Positions 31,322 through 39,983 of a stretch of DNA of 64,000 nucleotides are shown here, in pieces. Each line of letters starts with the position of its first letter. Position 1 is the stretch's first letter. The position numbers and the translations under genes are program-made. Origin of the DNA: Oscillatoria princeps RMCB-10 (GTDB taxonomy: Bacteria; Cyanobacteriota; Cyanobacteriia; Cyanobacteriales; Oscillatoriaceae); NCBI GenBank assembly GCA_019359235.1, contig JAHHHT010000002.1:1-64000 (forward strand). Direction: 5' to 3'. The notes beneath the pieces are model-generated. The model was not told the DNA's origin. It made no database searches and worked only from the letters and a program-made list of their open reading frames with translations.

Positions 31322-32221
31322 TTACTTCATAGCTTTGCGGAGTAACTCAACCAGCTGGGAGAGCTGCTCTCGATTAAAAGCCTGGATCAGGGTTTGCGCT
31401 GCCGCCTTGGGCTCAACAACCACCAGTACCTGCTTGGCTCCAGATGCCGGTGCGCCGGCAGCCAGTTGCTGCAAGCTGTAGCTGGCAGCAATTTCGCCGG
31501 TTTTCCCGACAACCACTAGGTCGCTGGCCTGCTTGAGCTCTTTAATCACAAAGGGGGCGAGGATGCGATAGGAGTGCTGCGGGTGAGAAATAGCCCGCTG
31601 AGCGGTTTTGACGAGAGCGGGCCAAGTTTCGGCACCGGCATCGAGCTGGGCCAGGCCGGCGCACAGGGCCACAAGCTGTTTGCGGTTGGCAGGGTTTTCT
31701 TTTTCTTTAAACAGCTGCAACATCTGTTTGAGGACGCCGATTACCCGATCGCCAAAATTTGCGTCGGGTGCCTTATCGTTCGGCTTGACGGCCTCTCGGC
31801 CTCTCACCAAACTGTTGAGGTAATCCTGCAGCTGGCCAAAAACCGGCTCTACCTTTTGCACTACTCGCTCTCCCTCTTCATCCCGCAAGCCAAACGGGCC
31901 TTGGAGGAGTTTCAGCAATTCTGCGAGGGCGTCAAAACCCTTTAAAAATAAGGACTCTATTTTTTGATCGACCTTAACTTGATTTTCCTTGAGGATCTTG
32001 AAACAATCCTCTAGCCGGTGGGCAATTTTCTGAATACTGCCGAAACCGAGCATGGCCGCACCCCCTTTGACGGAGTGTGCGGCGCGAAACAGTTCATTAA
32101 CCCTTTCTTGATCTGTTACAGTGGCTTGTAAATCTAACAGTCCTTTTTCAATGGTATCGAGGTGTTCTTTGGCCTCCTCAAGAAAATAACCCAAAATTTG
32201 CTGCTGCTTCCCCGAATCCAC
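31322..32221 (-). CDS. Hpt-domain histidine phosphotransfer protein
   Basis: The first ~110 residues form an Hpt domain, with the phosphorylated His49 in RAAHSVKGGAAMLGF and the following IAHRLEDCFKILK helix, as in CheA P1. Such domains relay phosphate between receiver domains. The remaining ~190 residues contain a variable linker and a conserved cyanobacterial C-terminal region (AISHPQHSYRILAPFVIKE; QVLVVVEPKAAA) without kinase motifs, so this is a relay or scaffold protein and not a kinase. Length 299. It converges with the RTX gene; no two-component partner is adjacent. Confidence 0.92.
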   Translation of the reverse strand: MDSGKQQQILGYFLEEAKEHLDTIEKGLLDLQATVTDQERVNELFRAAHSVKGGAAMLGFGSIQKIAHRLEDCFKILKENQVKVDQKIESLFLKGFDALAELLKLLQGPFGLRDEEGERVVQKVEPVFGQLQDYLNSLVRGREAVKPNDKAPDANFGDRVIGVLKQMLQLFKEKENPANRKQLVALCAGLAQLDAGAETWPALVKTAQRAISHPQHSYRILAPFVIKELKQASDLVVVGKTGEIAASYSLQQLAAGAPASGAKQVLVVVEPKAAAQTLIQAFNREQLSQLVELLRKAMK

Positions 32222-32551
32222 GGCAGTACTCCTGAACGTGCGTCTCCTCTGACGTTTTAGCAGAGAGTTGCTCTACATGAGTGCAGTAAAGTAAATAAAC
32301 GCGGCCTCAATTTTTCGGCGGCTGCCGACTGCTTGTCAAACTTTTTCTGGATTTTCTGTAGCGCCGCGACCCACCCTACTACTGGCTGACAATCTAGCGC
32401 CACAAGGCCTGAAATTTTACCCCTCATACCGAGCTGCCCCAATCTCTCCGTCTCTCCCCCTCTAAAGCCTTTTTCCCTCTCAGCGTCCTCTGCGTCCTCT
32501 GCGGTTCAAAAATTTCCACATCCCTATCCTAGCAACCGAAACGCTGCCGGC
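32222..32551. other. Spacer with no recognised feature
   Basis: About 330 bases upstream of the Hpt gene. No supported gene, repeat or RNA seen; it should contain the Hpt promoter. Confidence 0.45.
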
Positions 32552-33199
32552 TCACAAAGAAGGCCGGGGAGTGACCGGTGCCGGAGGTGTGGGAGTCGGC
32601 TCCGCCGGCAGCTGATTTTGGGGCACAAAGCTGGGGTCAAACTCGCTAATCCTGTCTCCCGCCTCAATGCAGGCTGCCATTGCTTGAGCGGGAAGCACCT
32701 CCATGCTGCGGCTGATGCCGACAACGCATTGAGAATAGCGAGTCGGCAGCAGGCTGCGCCGGCAGTTATCGAGTACGGCACTCGCCATAGAGGCTTCAGT
32801 TTGTTTGCTGATATCCACTACGCAAGTCGCTAATTCCTTGGGGCGGCGCACCCGCTTGCAGGTGTCGAGGGCTTCTTCTGCGGTGATATCGGTTTTGCCA
32901 TTAATTTTCACCACGCAGTTGGCCAATTCATCTGGATGGAGGGCGCTGGCACAGCTTGCTGGGATGGCTGCGGGGGCAATGCCGGCATTTAAAAGTCGAG
33001 AAGCGCACTTTTCGTAACTATTCCTGCCAATGGCCGCCGCTGGCAGCACCGGCAGCGACCAAGCCAGCAAGCCAACCGCTGCCACCTGGAGGGCAGAAAA
33101 GCGCAGCAGTTTTTGTCCCGCAACCGGGATTAATTCTCTGACTCGCTTTTGGCACAGGCTTCCTGCTTGTGATTTGTCCGAGGGATGTCTCTGCCCCAT
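32552..33199 (-). CDS. Exported cysteine-containing protein of unknown function
   Basis: The 215-residue protein has a hydrophobic N-terminal segment around residues 37-58 (LQVAAVGLLAWSLPVLPAAA) ending in an AxA-like cleavage site, so it is probably exported or membrane-anchored. The mature part has regularly spaced cysteines in related units: EKCASRLL, ASCASAL, ANCVVKI, DTCKRV, ATCVVDI, DNCRRSL, SQCVVGI, AACIEAG. Pairs of C...CVV units about 20-25 residues apart suggest several small disulfide-linked helical hairpins. The C-terminal 20 residues are Pro/Thr-rich. I do not recognise a named family; it resembles cyanobacterial hypothetical proteins. The ATG at 33199 is the first start. Confidence 0.75.
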   Translation of the reverse strand: MGQRHPSDKSQAGSLCQKRVRELIPVAGQKLLRFSALQVAAVGLLAWSLPVLPAAAIGRNSYEKCASRLLNAGIAPAAIPASCASALHPDELANCVVKINGKTDITAEEALDTCKRVRRPKELATCVVDISKQTEASMASAVLDNCRRSLLPTRYSQCVVGISRSMEVLPAQAMAACIEAGDRISEFDPSFVPQNQLPAEPTPTPPAPVTPRPSL

Positions 33200-33498
33200 G
33201 CGTCACCGCCTGCAAACTACGATTTTCCTTATCTTTATCAGAACTGGGCGAATATGTCAACCCCCTGTGGGGGTGTAGAGCCTAACCCCCCACAGGGCCC
33301 CGTGCCACCTGACCCCCGGTCTGGCGAATCGGTTCGGCGAGTGCGGACAGCCGGTGTCTTGTCCCAATAGGCGTGCGCTCCTGCGGTCAAGGGGGTTTCC
33401 ACTCTCATTTAAGCTTAACCTTTGGACAACCCCATCAAAAAGCTATATACTTGAATGTCTGGCTAAAATTTTAGCAAAGGATAAAGAGAGGAAATTAC
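33200..33498. other. Divergent promoter region between the exported protein and rpsD
   Basis: About 300 bases separate the divergent starts. A CCCCCTGTGGGG / CCCCACAGGGG-type inverted repeat lies near 33260-33300. GAGAGGAAATTAC before the rpsD ATG is its ribosome binding site. No small gene is supported. Confidence 0.5.
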
Positions 33499-34107
33499 AT
33501 GTCGCGATATAGAGGCCCGCGCCTCAGGATTGTGCGCCGCCTGGGTGATTTGCCCGGTCTGACTCGCAAGACGGCCAAACGAGCTTATCCGCCAGGCCAG
33601 CACGGCCAAAACCGCAAAAAGCGCTCAGAGTACGCCATCCGCCTAGAGGAAAAGCAAAAACTCCGTTTCAACTACGGTCTGTCGGAACGGCAGCTGCTGC
33701 GCTACGTCCGCAAAGCTCGCCGAGTCACCGGCTCCACCGGCTCTGTGCTGCTGCAGCTGCTGGAGATGCGGCTGGACAACACCGTCTTCCGCCTGGGAAT
33801 GGCTCCGACCATTCCCAGCGCTCGCCAGCTGGTGAGTCACGGCCACATAACGGTCAACGGTCGCTCGGTCAACATCCCCAGCTACAGTTGCAAACCCGGA
33901 GATGTGATCGCGGTCAGAGATCGGGAGGGTTCCCGCAAGTTAGTGGAAACAAACCTGGCTAACCCGGGCTTGGCCAACACGCCGAGCCATCTGGAGTTTG
34001 ACAAAAACAAACTCGTTGGCAAGGTCAACAGCGTCATTGAGCGCGAATGGGTGGCGCTGCAGGTTAACGAGCTGCTGGTGGTGGAATACTACTCACGGCA
34101 AGCCTAG
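33499..34107 (+). CDS. rpsD: 30S ribosomal protein S4
   Basis: S4 binds 16S rRNA early in small-subunit assembly. The N-terminal [20 protein letters not shown], the S4 RNA-binding domain ([41 protein letters not shown]) and length of 202 residues are standard for cyanobacteria. It lacks the four-cysteine zinc motif, as in other cyanobacterial S4 proteins. The ATG at 33499 has GAGAGG upstream. In cyanobacteria rpsD is usually a single gene away from the alpha operon, as here. Confidence 0.98.
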   Translation: MSRYRGPRLRIVRRLGDLPGLTRKTAKRAYPPGQHGQNRKKRSEYAIRLEEKQKLRFNYGLSERQLLRYVRKARRVTGSTGSVLLQLLEMRLDNTVFRLGMAPTIPSARQLVSHGHITVNGRSVNIPSYSCKPGDVIAVRDREGSRKLVETNLANPGLANTPSHLEFDKNKLVGKVNSVIEREWVALQVNELLVVEYYSRQA

Positions 34108-34122
34108 GGATTTTAGATTGGT

Positions 34123-35238
34123 TCAGCCGCCAATCTGGGACATGGTGCGCGTGTAGACGCCGGTGCCAGTGCCAGAGTCACGTTGCTTGAAGTTAATCTC
34201 TGGTTTGATGGTCAGCAGCTCTAGCACCTTCTCCCGCAACTCGGCTGGGTCAGCACCGGCTCGCAAGGCGGTTTTCAGGTCAAGTTGGCCTGTTTCATTC
34301 AGCAGGCAGGGTCGCAGCCACCCGTCTGCTGACAGCCGCATGCGGTTGCAGCGATCGCAAAAACATTCTGACATCTGGCTGATAAATCCCAGGGTGCCTT
34401 TAGCGCCGGGAATCTGGAATACGTCAGCCGGCCCGGCACCTGTGACTCGCGACTCCACCAGTCCCAAAGTGTGGCGAATTCTTTGCCGCAACTCGGCAGA
34501 GGGCACCCAACCGCAACCGGCAAACATCTGGCTGTTGCCAATGGGCATGAATTCAATAAACCGGACGTGCCAGTGCCGGTCGATAGTCATTGCGGCTAAA
34601 TCGAGCACTTCGGCGTCGTTAACGCCCGGAATCACCACGACGTTCAGCTTCAGGGGGTCAAACCCCACAGCGTGGGCAGCCTGAATTCCCTCCCAGACTT
34701 GTGGCCACCGGCTGCGCCCCTGCTTGCCGGCAATCAGGTCAAAGGTGTCTGGATTGAGGGAGTCGAGGCTGATGTTGATGCGCCGCAAACCGGCATGATA
34801 AAGATCCTCCGCCATCGGGGCGAGCAAAAATCCATTGGTGGTCATGGCCAGGTCTTGCGTTTCTGGGAAGGATCGCACGCGGCGCACCAACTCCACCACT
34901 CCCGGACGCAGCAGGGGTTCGCCGCCGGTGAAGCGAAACCGTCTAAACCCCACCGGTATGAACACTTCTCGAATCAGGGTGAGCAGTTCCTGATCGAGAA
35001 GCAAATTCTGCTTGAGGATATAGTCTATCTCTGCCCCCTCTGGCATGCAGTACTGGCAGTTGAAATTGCAGCGGTCGATGAGACTGATACGCAGGTAATC
35101 TACCACATTTACAGCTTTCTCCTCACCGCTTGCGCCAGTCTGACTGCTGCTGGCCGCCTCAGTGGAGGCTGCTGGAGGCTGTTGGCTGCTTTGGCTGTCT
35201 GTGGCCAAAGCCGCCTTGTTCTGAACATCACTTAACAT
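34123..35238 (-). CDS. moaA: GTP 3',8-cyclase MoaA
   Basis: MoaA is a radical-SAM enzyme that turns GTP into 3',8-cyclo-GTP, the first step of molybdenum cofactor synthesis. The SAM-binding cluster motif CNFNCQYC (Cys57, 61, 64) and the second cluster [20 protein letters not shown] are present, as is the C-terminal IGG tail needed for radical formation. The catalytic TGGEPLLR motif is intact. The first ~40 residues are a low-complexity Ser/Gln/Ala-rich extension, so translation could start later, but the next ATG would remove the cluster motif. It ends 15 bases from the rpsD stop, converging with it. Confidence 0.97.
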   Translation of the reverse strand: MLSDVQNKAALATDSQSSQQPPAASTEAASSSQTGASGEEKAVNVVDYLRISLIDRCNFNCQYCMPEGAEIDYILKQNLLLDQELLTLIREVFIPVGFRRFRFTGGEPLLRPGVVELVRRVRSFPETQDLAMTTNGFLLAPMAEDLYHAGLRRINISLDSLNPDTFDLIAGKQGRSRWPQVWEGIQAAHAVGFDPLKLNVVVIPGVNDAEVLDLAAMTIDRHWHVRFIEFMPIGNSQMFAGCGWVPSAELRQRIRHTLGLVESRVTGAGPADVFQIPGAKGTLGFISQMSECFCDRCNRMRLSADGWLRPCLLNETGQLDLKTALRAGADPAELREKVLELLTIKPEINFKQRDSGTGTGVYTRTMSQIGG

Positions 35239-36158
35239 GGGGTGAGAGGATTTTAGAAATCTTTACAGAACATGTTAGCGAATGTCACCCCGGCGGGAGA
35301 TGGCCTTCCCCGACAGGGGCGGCAACTCCTTAAAAATTAAAACTTAACACTTCAAAAAAAGTTATCATTTCAGCCATCAAGGGGATTGCGGGATTGCCCC
35401 GCTCTGTGTTCTAGGTGCCGGTCAAAACTTAAGCGAGAAAGAACAAGGAAGAAGCAAGAACCAAGAAGCAAGAAAAGTTCTTCCCCCTCTGAAGCCCCCC
35501 ACTCCCCCTCTCCCCAGCGCCCCCTCTTCTACGTCCAGACGCCGAAACTTAAGAAAACACAAAGAAACTGAGGGCGCGGTCAAATTAAACCTAGAATAAC
35601 GACATTTGAATGGTGCAGCCAGAAGGTCGCTGACGGCTGGGCTGACCTACTTGTTAAAAAATTCGCTACAAAACCGCCTGCAACGGAGCGAGCGTGCTAA
35701 AAAAACTGTAAGCATTCAGACTCGAAGCCTGAGAAGGGAGGCTGGCGACAGACCCCGGTCAACGGGAGCGGGACTGGAGAAAGCCGGAAGTCTGAAATCT
35801 GAAATTTAAATTTCACACTTCAGACCGCACACTTCTCTACTAGCCTCTAGCTTGACGCCCCTAAAATTAGAGGGTGTTGCCCTCAGAGGGGGTTTGAGAA
35901 GTTAACAAAAATGCGGGCGCAGACCTGTGGAATCGAGTCCTGAAGAAAGTGCCATGTAAAAACTGCATTAATCCTATGCAGCAAACTCATGGATTTAAAT
36001 TTTTGTAAATTAAAATACAAGCTCAAGGGTTGAAGAGGGAAGTTAAATAATTAAATGCCCGCTAGGATCTCAAAACGCAAAGATTTCAGCACCATGAGGG
36101 CCCACCTGCTTTCTCGCAGGGTTGAGAAGGGATTTTCCAGCGGCAGTTAGAGGATGCA
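35239..36158. other. 920-base spacer with no supported gene
   Basis: Short frames at 35386-35571 and 35606-35809 have no recognisable product or ribosome binding site. A fold-back involving GAAGTCTGAAATCTG (about 35787) and CACTTCAGAC (about 35817) is visible. The stretch from 35560 to 35830 is relatively free of known repeats and could hold a structured RNA, but I cannot identify one. The leader of the downstream cyclic-di-GMP gene has GAGG before its ATG. Confidence 0.45.
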
Positions 36159-39100
36159 ATGATAGAAAGACAAATGCCGGACCCTAAAACCGATAAGTTT
36201 GCTACACCGCGCCCGGCTCACAGATTTGAGCCCGGGCTGGAAGAGGCATTTGAAGATATCACCCGCTTGGCTGCCGGGGTGTGCGAGGCACCGATTGCTC
36301 TGATCTGCCTGGAAGATGGCCGCCGGTATTGGTTCAAGTCACAACTAACCCCCCACTTCCCGGAAATTGCCTGGAATGCTGGCAACTGCCCTCCTTTTGG
36401 TGAGCCCTTTGACTGGCGGAGGAACTTCCGGCAGGCAAGCCAGAAGGCCGGCAGTGCCGACAATCTCCTTTATTTGCAAGTTAAACCCTCGCATGGCGAG
36501 AGCAATCTCCAGTTTTGCGCCGGATACCCGCTAGTGATGGCCTTTGGTGAGATCGCCGGCACCTTATGGGTGATGGACACCGCGCCCAGGCAGCTTGTCA
36601 AGGCGCAGGAAGAAGCGCTGCGAGCTTTGAGCAGGCAAGCAGCCGCCCAGCTGGAGTTGCGGCGTAACTTAGCGGATTTGTCCCTTAATTTAGCAAAAAC
36701 CAAGCGGAAAGAAAAGATAGGGCGGCTGGCGCAGGTGTCGCTGGAGGTGGCTGCCGGTGCGGTCTTTTGGATCGGGCCCGATGCCCGAATCGTCTACGGG
36801 AACGAAGCGGGCTGCCGGTTGCTGGGCTACAGCCGGGAAGAACTGCTGGACTTAAGTATATGGGACATCAACCCAGACTTAAACCCCCAAGTTTGGACAC
36901 AGCACTGGCTCACCGTCAAACAGCGGGGCGAGATCACCTTTGAGTGCCGGCACCGGCTTGCCGATGGCCAGATAAAGCCGGTGAAACTGCAAGTCAACTA
37001 TCTCGAATGCGAGGGACAGGAGTACCAGTGCGCCTTTGTCTTGGATAGCGCTGGCTGCGGCTCCAACCCAGAGATAGCGGAGCGAGGGGCTACCTGTGGG
37101 GCGCTGCGAGCTTCAGAAGCGCTGCACCGGCTCACGCTCAGCAACGTTACAGAAGCGGTCTTCATCACTGATCGCACGGGCACCTTTACCTTTATCTGTC
37201 CCAACGCGCAAAGGCTGTTCGGCTACTCCGTGGAAGAAGTGCGGGCGCTAGGCAACATCTCCAAGCTGCTGGGAGAGAACCTCTTCGAGTGGGAGCTGCT
37301 GGAAACCGCTCTGGAAATTGAGAATATCGAAACACAGGTCAAGGACAAAGCCGGCAGGCAACTCACCGTGCTGGTGAATGTCAAGCGCGTTGCCATTGAG
37401 GGAGGGACAGTGCTCTACAGCTGCCGGGACATCACCGATCGCCGGCAGGCGGAAGAGGCGCTGTATGAGGAGAGAGAGCGCTTCCGCTTGCTGGTAGACA
37501 GCGTGAAGGACTACGCCATTTTCATGCTAGACCCGGTGGGACGGGTTGTCAGCTGGAACGCCGGTGCTGAGCGGATCACCGGCTACCTGTCCTCTGAGAT
37601 TATTGGCCAGCATTTTTCTCGCTTTTACACCAGTGAGGAAATTCAGGAGGAAAAGCCCTGGAAAGCCCTGAGAGTGGCGGCGATCGCAGGCCGGCTCGAA
37701 GAAGAGGGCCCTCGGGTGCGCAACGACGGGTCGCGGTTTTGGGCTGATGTGGCGATCGCCGCCCTGCGAGACCAGTTCGGCTATTTGCGGGGCTTTTCCA
37801 TTGTCATCCGCGACACGACAGAGCGCAAGCGGATACAGGAGCAACTGTGGCTGGCGGCGTTTTATGACTCCCTGACCGGCTTGCCCAACCGCGCCTGGCT
37901 CACAGATCGCTTGTGGGATGCGGTCGAGGCGTGCCAGCCGCGCCCAGATTACCGGTTTGCGGTGCTGTTGGTGGATTTGGATCGCTTCAAGCTGGTCAAT
38001 GACAGCCTCGGGCACAGCATTGGAGACCAGCTGCTGGTTGCCTTTGCCAGCCGGCTCTCGACGTGCGTGCGATCGGGCGATACCGTGGCGCGTCTCGGTG
38101 GCGATGAGTTCGCCATCCTCCTGGAGAATATCAAAGACATCAGCGATGCAACCGGCGTTGCGGAGCGCATCCACGCCTTACTGAAATCCCCTTTCCACCT
38201 CAACGGGCACGAGATTTTTACCTCCGCCAGCATTGGCATTGCCTTTTCGGAACGCAACAGTCAGAATCCAGACGGCACAAGTCACTCATCACTTAACTAT
38301 GAGTGGCCACAAGACCTGTTGAGGGATGCCGATACCGCCATGTATCGCGCGAAAGCGCTCGGGAGATCCCGCCATGAAGTGTTCAGCGCCGGCATGCACC
38401 TGCGAGCTGTGACGCGATTGCAGTTGGAGACTGACTTGCGGCGAGCTATCCAAGAAAATTGGGAATTCACAATTTTGAATTGTGAATCCAGTGAAAATCC
38501 GAACTGCAAAGTTCCCGAGTCAAAATTATTGCTTTACTACCAGCCGGTCGTGTCGCTGGACACGGGGCTGATTGCCGGGTTCGAGGCGCTTCTGCGCTGG
38601 CAGCACCCGACGAGAGGCTTGGTTTCACCGGCAGAGTTCATCCCGATAGCAGAAGATACTGGCCTGATTCTCCCCCTCGGGCAGTGGGTTTTGCGCGAAG
38701 CTTGCCGGCAGCTGCGCCAGTGGCACGACCGATTCCCAACTCTTAATTATCTCACAATCAATGTGAATCTGTCTATCCTTCAGATCGCCGCACCAAATCT
38801 GATAGAACAAATCGACAAAATTTTAATAGAAACAGGTCTGGATGCCAGCTTATTAAAACTGGAAATAACCGAAAGCGCGCTCATGGAAAATGCCGCCGCC
38901 GCAACCGAGGTTATGGAACAGCTTAGAGCCAGGAATATCCACTTGTGTGTCGATGATTTTGGCACCGGCTATTCTTCCCTGAGCTATCTGCAAAGTTTGC
39001 CGGTGAGTACCTTGAAGATTGACCGTTCCTTCGTCAGCCGGCTGGGCGCTGATAGCGAAAACTCCGAGATTGTGCGGGCGATTGTCATGTTGGCCCACCA

Positions 39101-39263
39101 CCTGAAAATGGATGTGGTGGCGGAGGGAGTGGAAACCGCGCCGCAGCTTTTGCAACTTGTGTCGCTGGAGTGCGACTTCGGACAGGGATACTTTTTCTCC
39201 AAACCGCTGGATAAGGAAGCTGCTGAGGCGCTGATAGCTTCAGATCCGCAGTTTAGTTTATAG
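36159..39263 (+). CDS. GAF/PAS sensor with GGDEF and EAL domains (cyclic-di-GMP turnover)
   Basis: The 1034-residue protein has a GAF-like N-terminus (residues ~20-170), three PAS domains (~190-300, ~320-425, ~435-560), then GGDEF (~565-745) and EAL (~775-1025). The GGDEF active-site motif is intact (ARLGGDEFAILL), with DLDRFKLVNDSLGH before it, so cyclic-di-GMP synthesis is possible. In the EAL domain the metal and substrate residues are present: FEALLRW, NVNLS, LEITESA, DDFGTGYSS, KIDRSF and AEGVE, so hydrolysis is also possible. ATG 36159 has GAGG upstream. Two segments of unusual sequence interrupt the GGDEF end and the GGDEF-EAL linker, each built on an inverted repeat. No membrane helix, so it is a cytoplasmic sensor; the ligand is unknown. 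Confidence 0.95.
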   Translation: MIERQMPDPKTDKFATPRPAHRFEPGLEEAFEDITRLAAGVCEAPIALICLEDGRRYWFKSQLTPHFPEIAWNAGNCPPFGEPFDWRRNFRQASQKAGSADNLLYLQVKPSHGESNLQFCAGYPLVMAFGEIAGTLWVMDTAPRQLVKAQEEALRALSRQAAAQLELRRNLADLSLNLAKTKRKEKIGRLAQVSLEVAAGAVFWIGPDARIVYGNEAGCRLLGYSREELLDLSIWDINPDLNPQVWTQHWLTVKQRGEITFECRHRLADGQIKPVKLQVNYLECEGQEYQCAFVLDSAGCGSNPEIAERGATCGALRASEALHRLTLSNVTEAVFITDRTGTFTFICPNAQRLFGYSVEEVRALGNISKLLGENLFEWELLETALEIENIETQVKDKAGRQLTVLVNVKRVAIEGGTVLYSCRDITDRRQAEEALYEERERFRLLVDSVKDYAIFMLDPVGRVVSWNAGAERITGYLSSEIIGQHFSRFYTSEEIQEEKPWKALRVAAIAGRLEEEGPRVRNDGSRFWADVAIAALRDQFGYLRGFSIVIRDTTERKRIQEQLWLAAFYDSLTGLPNRAWLTDRLWDAVEACQPRPDYRFAVLLVDLDRFKLVNDSLGHSIGDQLLVAFASRLSTCVRSGDTVARLGGDEFAILLENIKDISDATGVAERIHALLKSPFHLNGHEIFTSASIGIAFSERNSQNPDGTSHSSLNYEWPQDLLRDADTAMYRAKALGRSRHEVFSAGMHLRAVTRLQLETDLRRAIQENWEFTILNCESSENPNCKVPESKLLLYYQPVVSLDTGLIAGFEALLRWQHPTRGLVSPAEFIPIAEDTGLILPLGQWVLREACRQLRQWHDRFPTLNYLTINVNLSILQIAAPNLIEQIDKILIETGLDASLLKLEITESALMENAAAATEVMEQLRARNIHLCVDDFGTGYSSLSYLQSLPVSTLKIDRSFVSRLGADSENSEIVRAIVMLAHHLKMDVVAEGVETAPQLLQLVSLECDFGQGYFFSKPLDKEAAEALIASDPQFSL
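38283..38305. repeat. Inverted repeat inside the GGDEF coding region
   Basis: CACTCAT (38283-38289) and ATGAGTG (38299-38305) frame a 9-base loop within a segment of about 15 codons (NSQNPDGTSHSSLNY) that typical GGDEF domains lack. It is in frame and looks like an inserted repeat. Confidence 0.6.
38465..38487. repeat. Inverted repeat inside the GGDEF-EAL linker
   Basis: ATTCACAATT (38465-38474) and AATTGTGAAT (38478-38487) are a perfect 10-bp stem with a 3-base loop, of the kind common in cyanobacterial intergenic DNA. Here it is translated as part of EFTILNCESSENPNCK, extra to the normal linker. Confidence 0.7.
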
Positions 39264-39388
39264 CGTTTCTCTCATAGCGTGCGGTACATTTTTCGCTTTC
39301 GCCCTCTATCGGGGAGGGGAGACCGAATAAATCGCGTCTCTACAAGAGGAGAACCTCTGTAGCACACTTATTTGAGAACCGCTATATA

Positions 39389-39421
39389 AGAAACCGGGTT
39401 TCTTCTAGAAACCCGGTTTCT
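39389..39421. repeat. AGAAACCGGGTTTCT palindrome pair
   Basis: AGAAACCGGGTTTCT (39389-39403) and AGAAACCCGGTTTCT (39407-39421) are separated by only three bases, followed by AACAATTACTTTATAAAT, the same companion sequence as near 17.9 kb but inverted. It lies 125 bases past the cyclic-di-GMP gene and may act as its terminator. Confidence 0.75.
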
Positions 39422-39528
39422 GGACAGGTTTCAGGCCCCTATTCAGACTTAACAATTACTTTATAAATGAGCGGCGCACCGGCTCGGTGCGGTGATATGA
39501 TATAATCCAGTTTCTGCCCATTTTACAT

Positions 39529-39893
39529 TTGTAGTTGGGCTTTAGCCCCACACTGTTTGTAGTTGGGCTTTAGCCCCACAGTTTGTAGTTGGGCTTTAGC
39601 CCCACACTGTTTGTAGTTGGGCTTTAGCCCCACACTGTTTGTAGTTGGGCTTTAGCCCCACACAGTTCGTAGTTGGGCTTTAGCCCCACACAGTTCGTAG
39701 TTGGGCTTTAGCCCCACACAGTTCGTAGTTGGGCTTTAGCCCCACAGTTCGTAGTTGGGCTTTAGCCCCACACCCGCCGGTACTACCGTTCGTAGTTGGG
39801 CTTTAGCCCCACAGTTCGTAGTTGGGCTTTAGCCCCACAGTTCGTAGTTGGGCTTTAGCCCCACACAGTTCGTAGTTGGGCTTTAGCCCCACA
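39529..39893. repeat. Array of 13 copies of a hairpin-forming repeat
   Basis: GTAGTTGGGCTTTAGCCCCACA occurs 13 times, spaced 26-42 bases apart, usually with a linker of CAGTT(C/T). GGGCT and AGCCC in each unit form a short hairpin. Unit linkers differ slightly (TTTGTAG in the first five, TTCGTAG in the rest), showing block-wise amplification. There are no unique spacers, so it is not a CRISPR array. It ends 90 bases before the start of the protease lipoprotein gene and could influence its expression. Confidence 0.93.
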
Positions 39894-39983
39894 CCCGCCA
39901 GTGCACCGGCGGGAGGAAAGGGACAGGCGAGACGCCTGTCCTACAGGTTGTTAATTCGTGAATACTATATTATATACAGAAAG

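Noticed and set aside
35560-35830. Structured RNA such as 6S or tmRNA in the 35.2-36.2 kb spacer
   Set aside because: I could not find the conserved landmarks of either; only weak fold-backs are visible, so no RNA is called.
37527-38174. 215-codon reverse frame
   Set aside because: Antisense to the PAS/GGDEF region of the cyclic-di-GMP gene.
39529-39893. CRISPR array
   Set aside because: Repeats are separated by only a few, nearly constant bases; there are no unique spacers of 30-40 bases and no cas genes.
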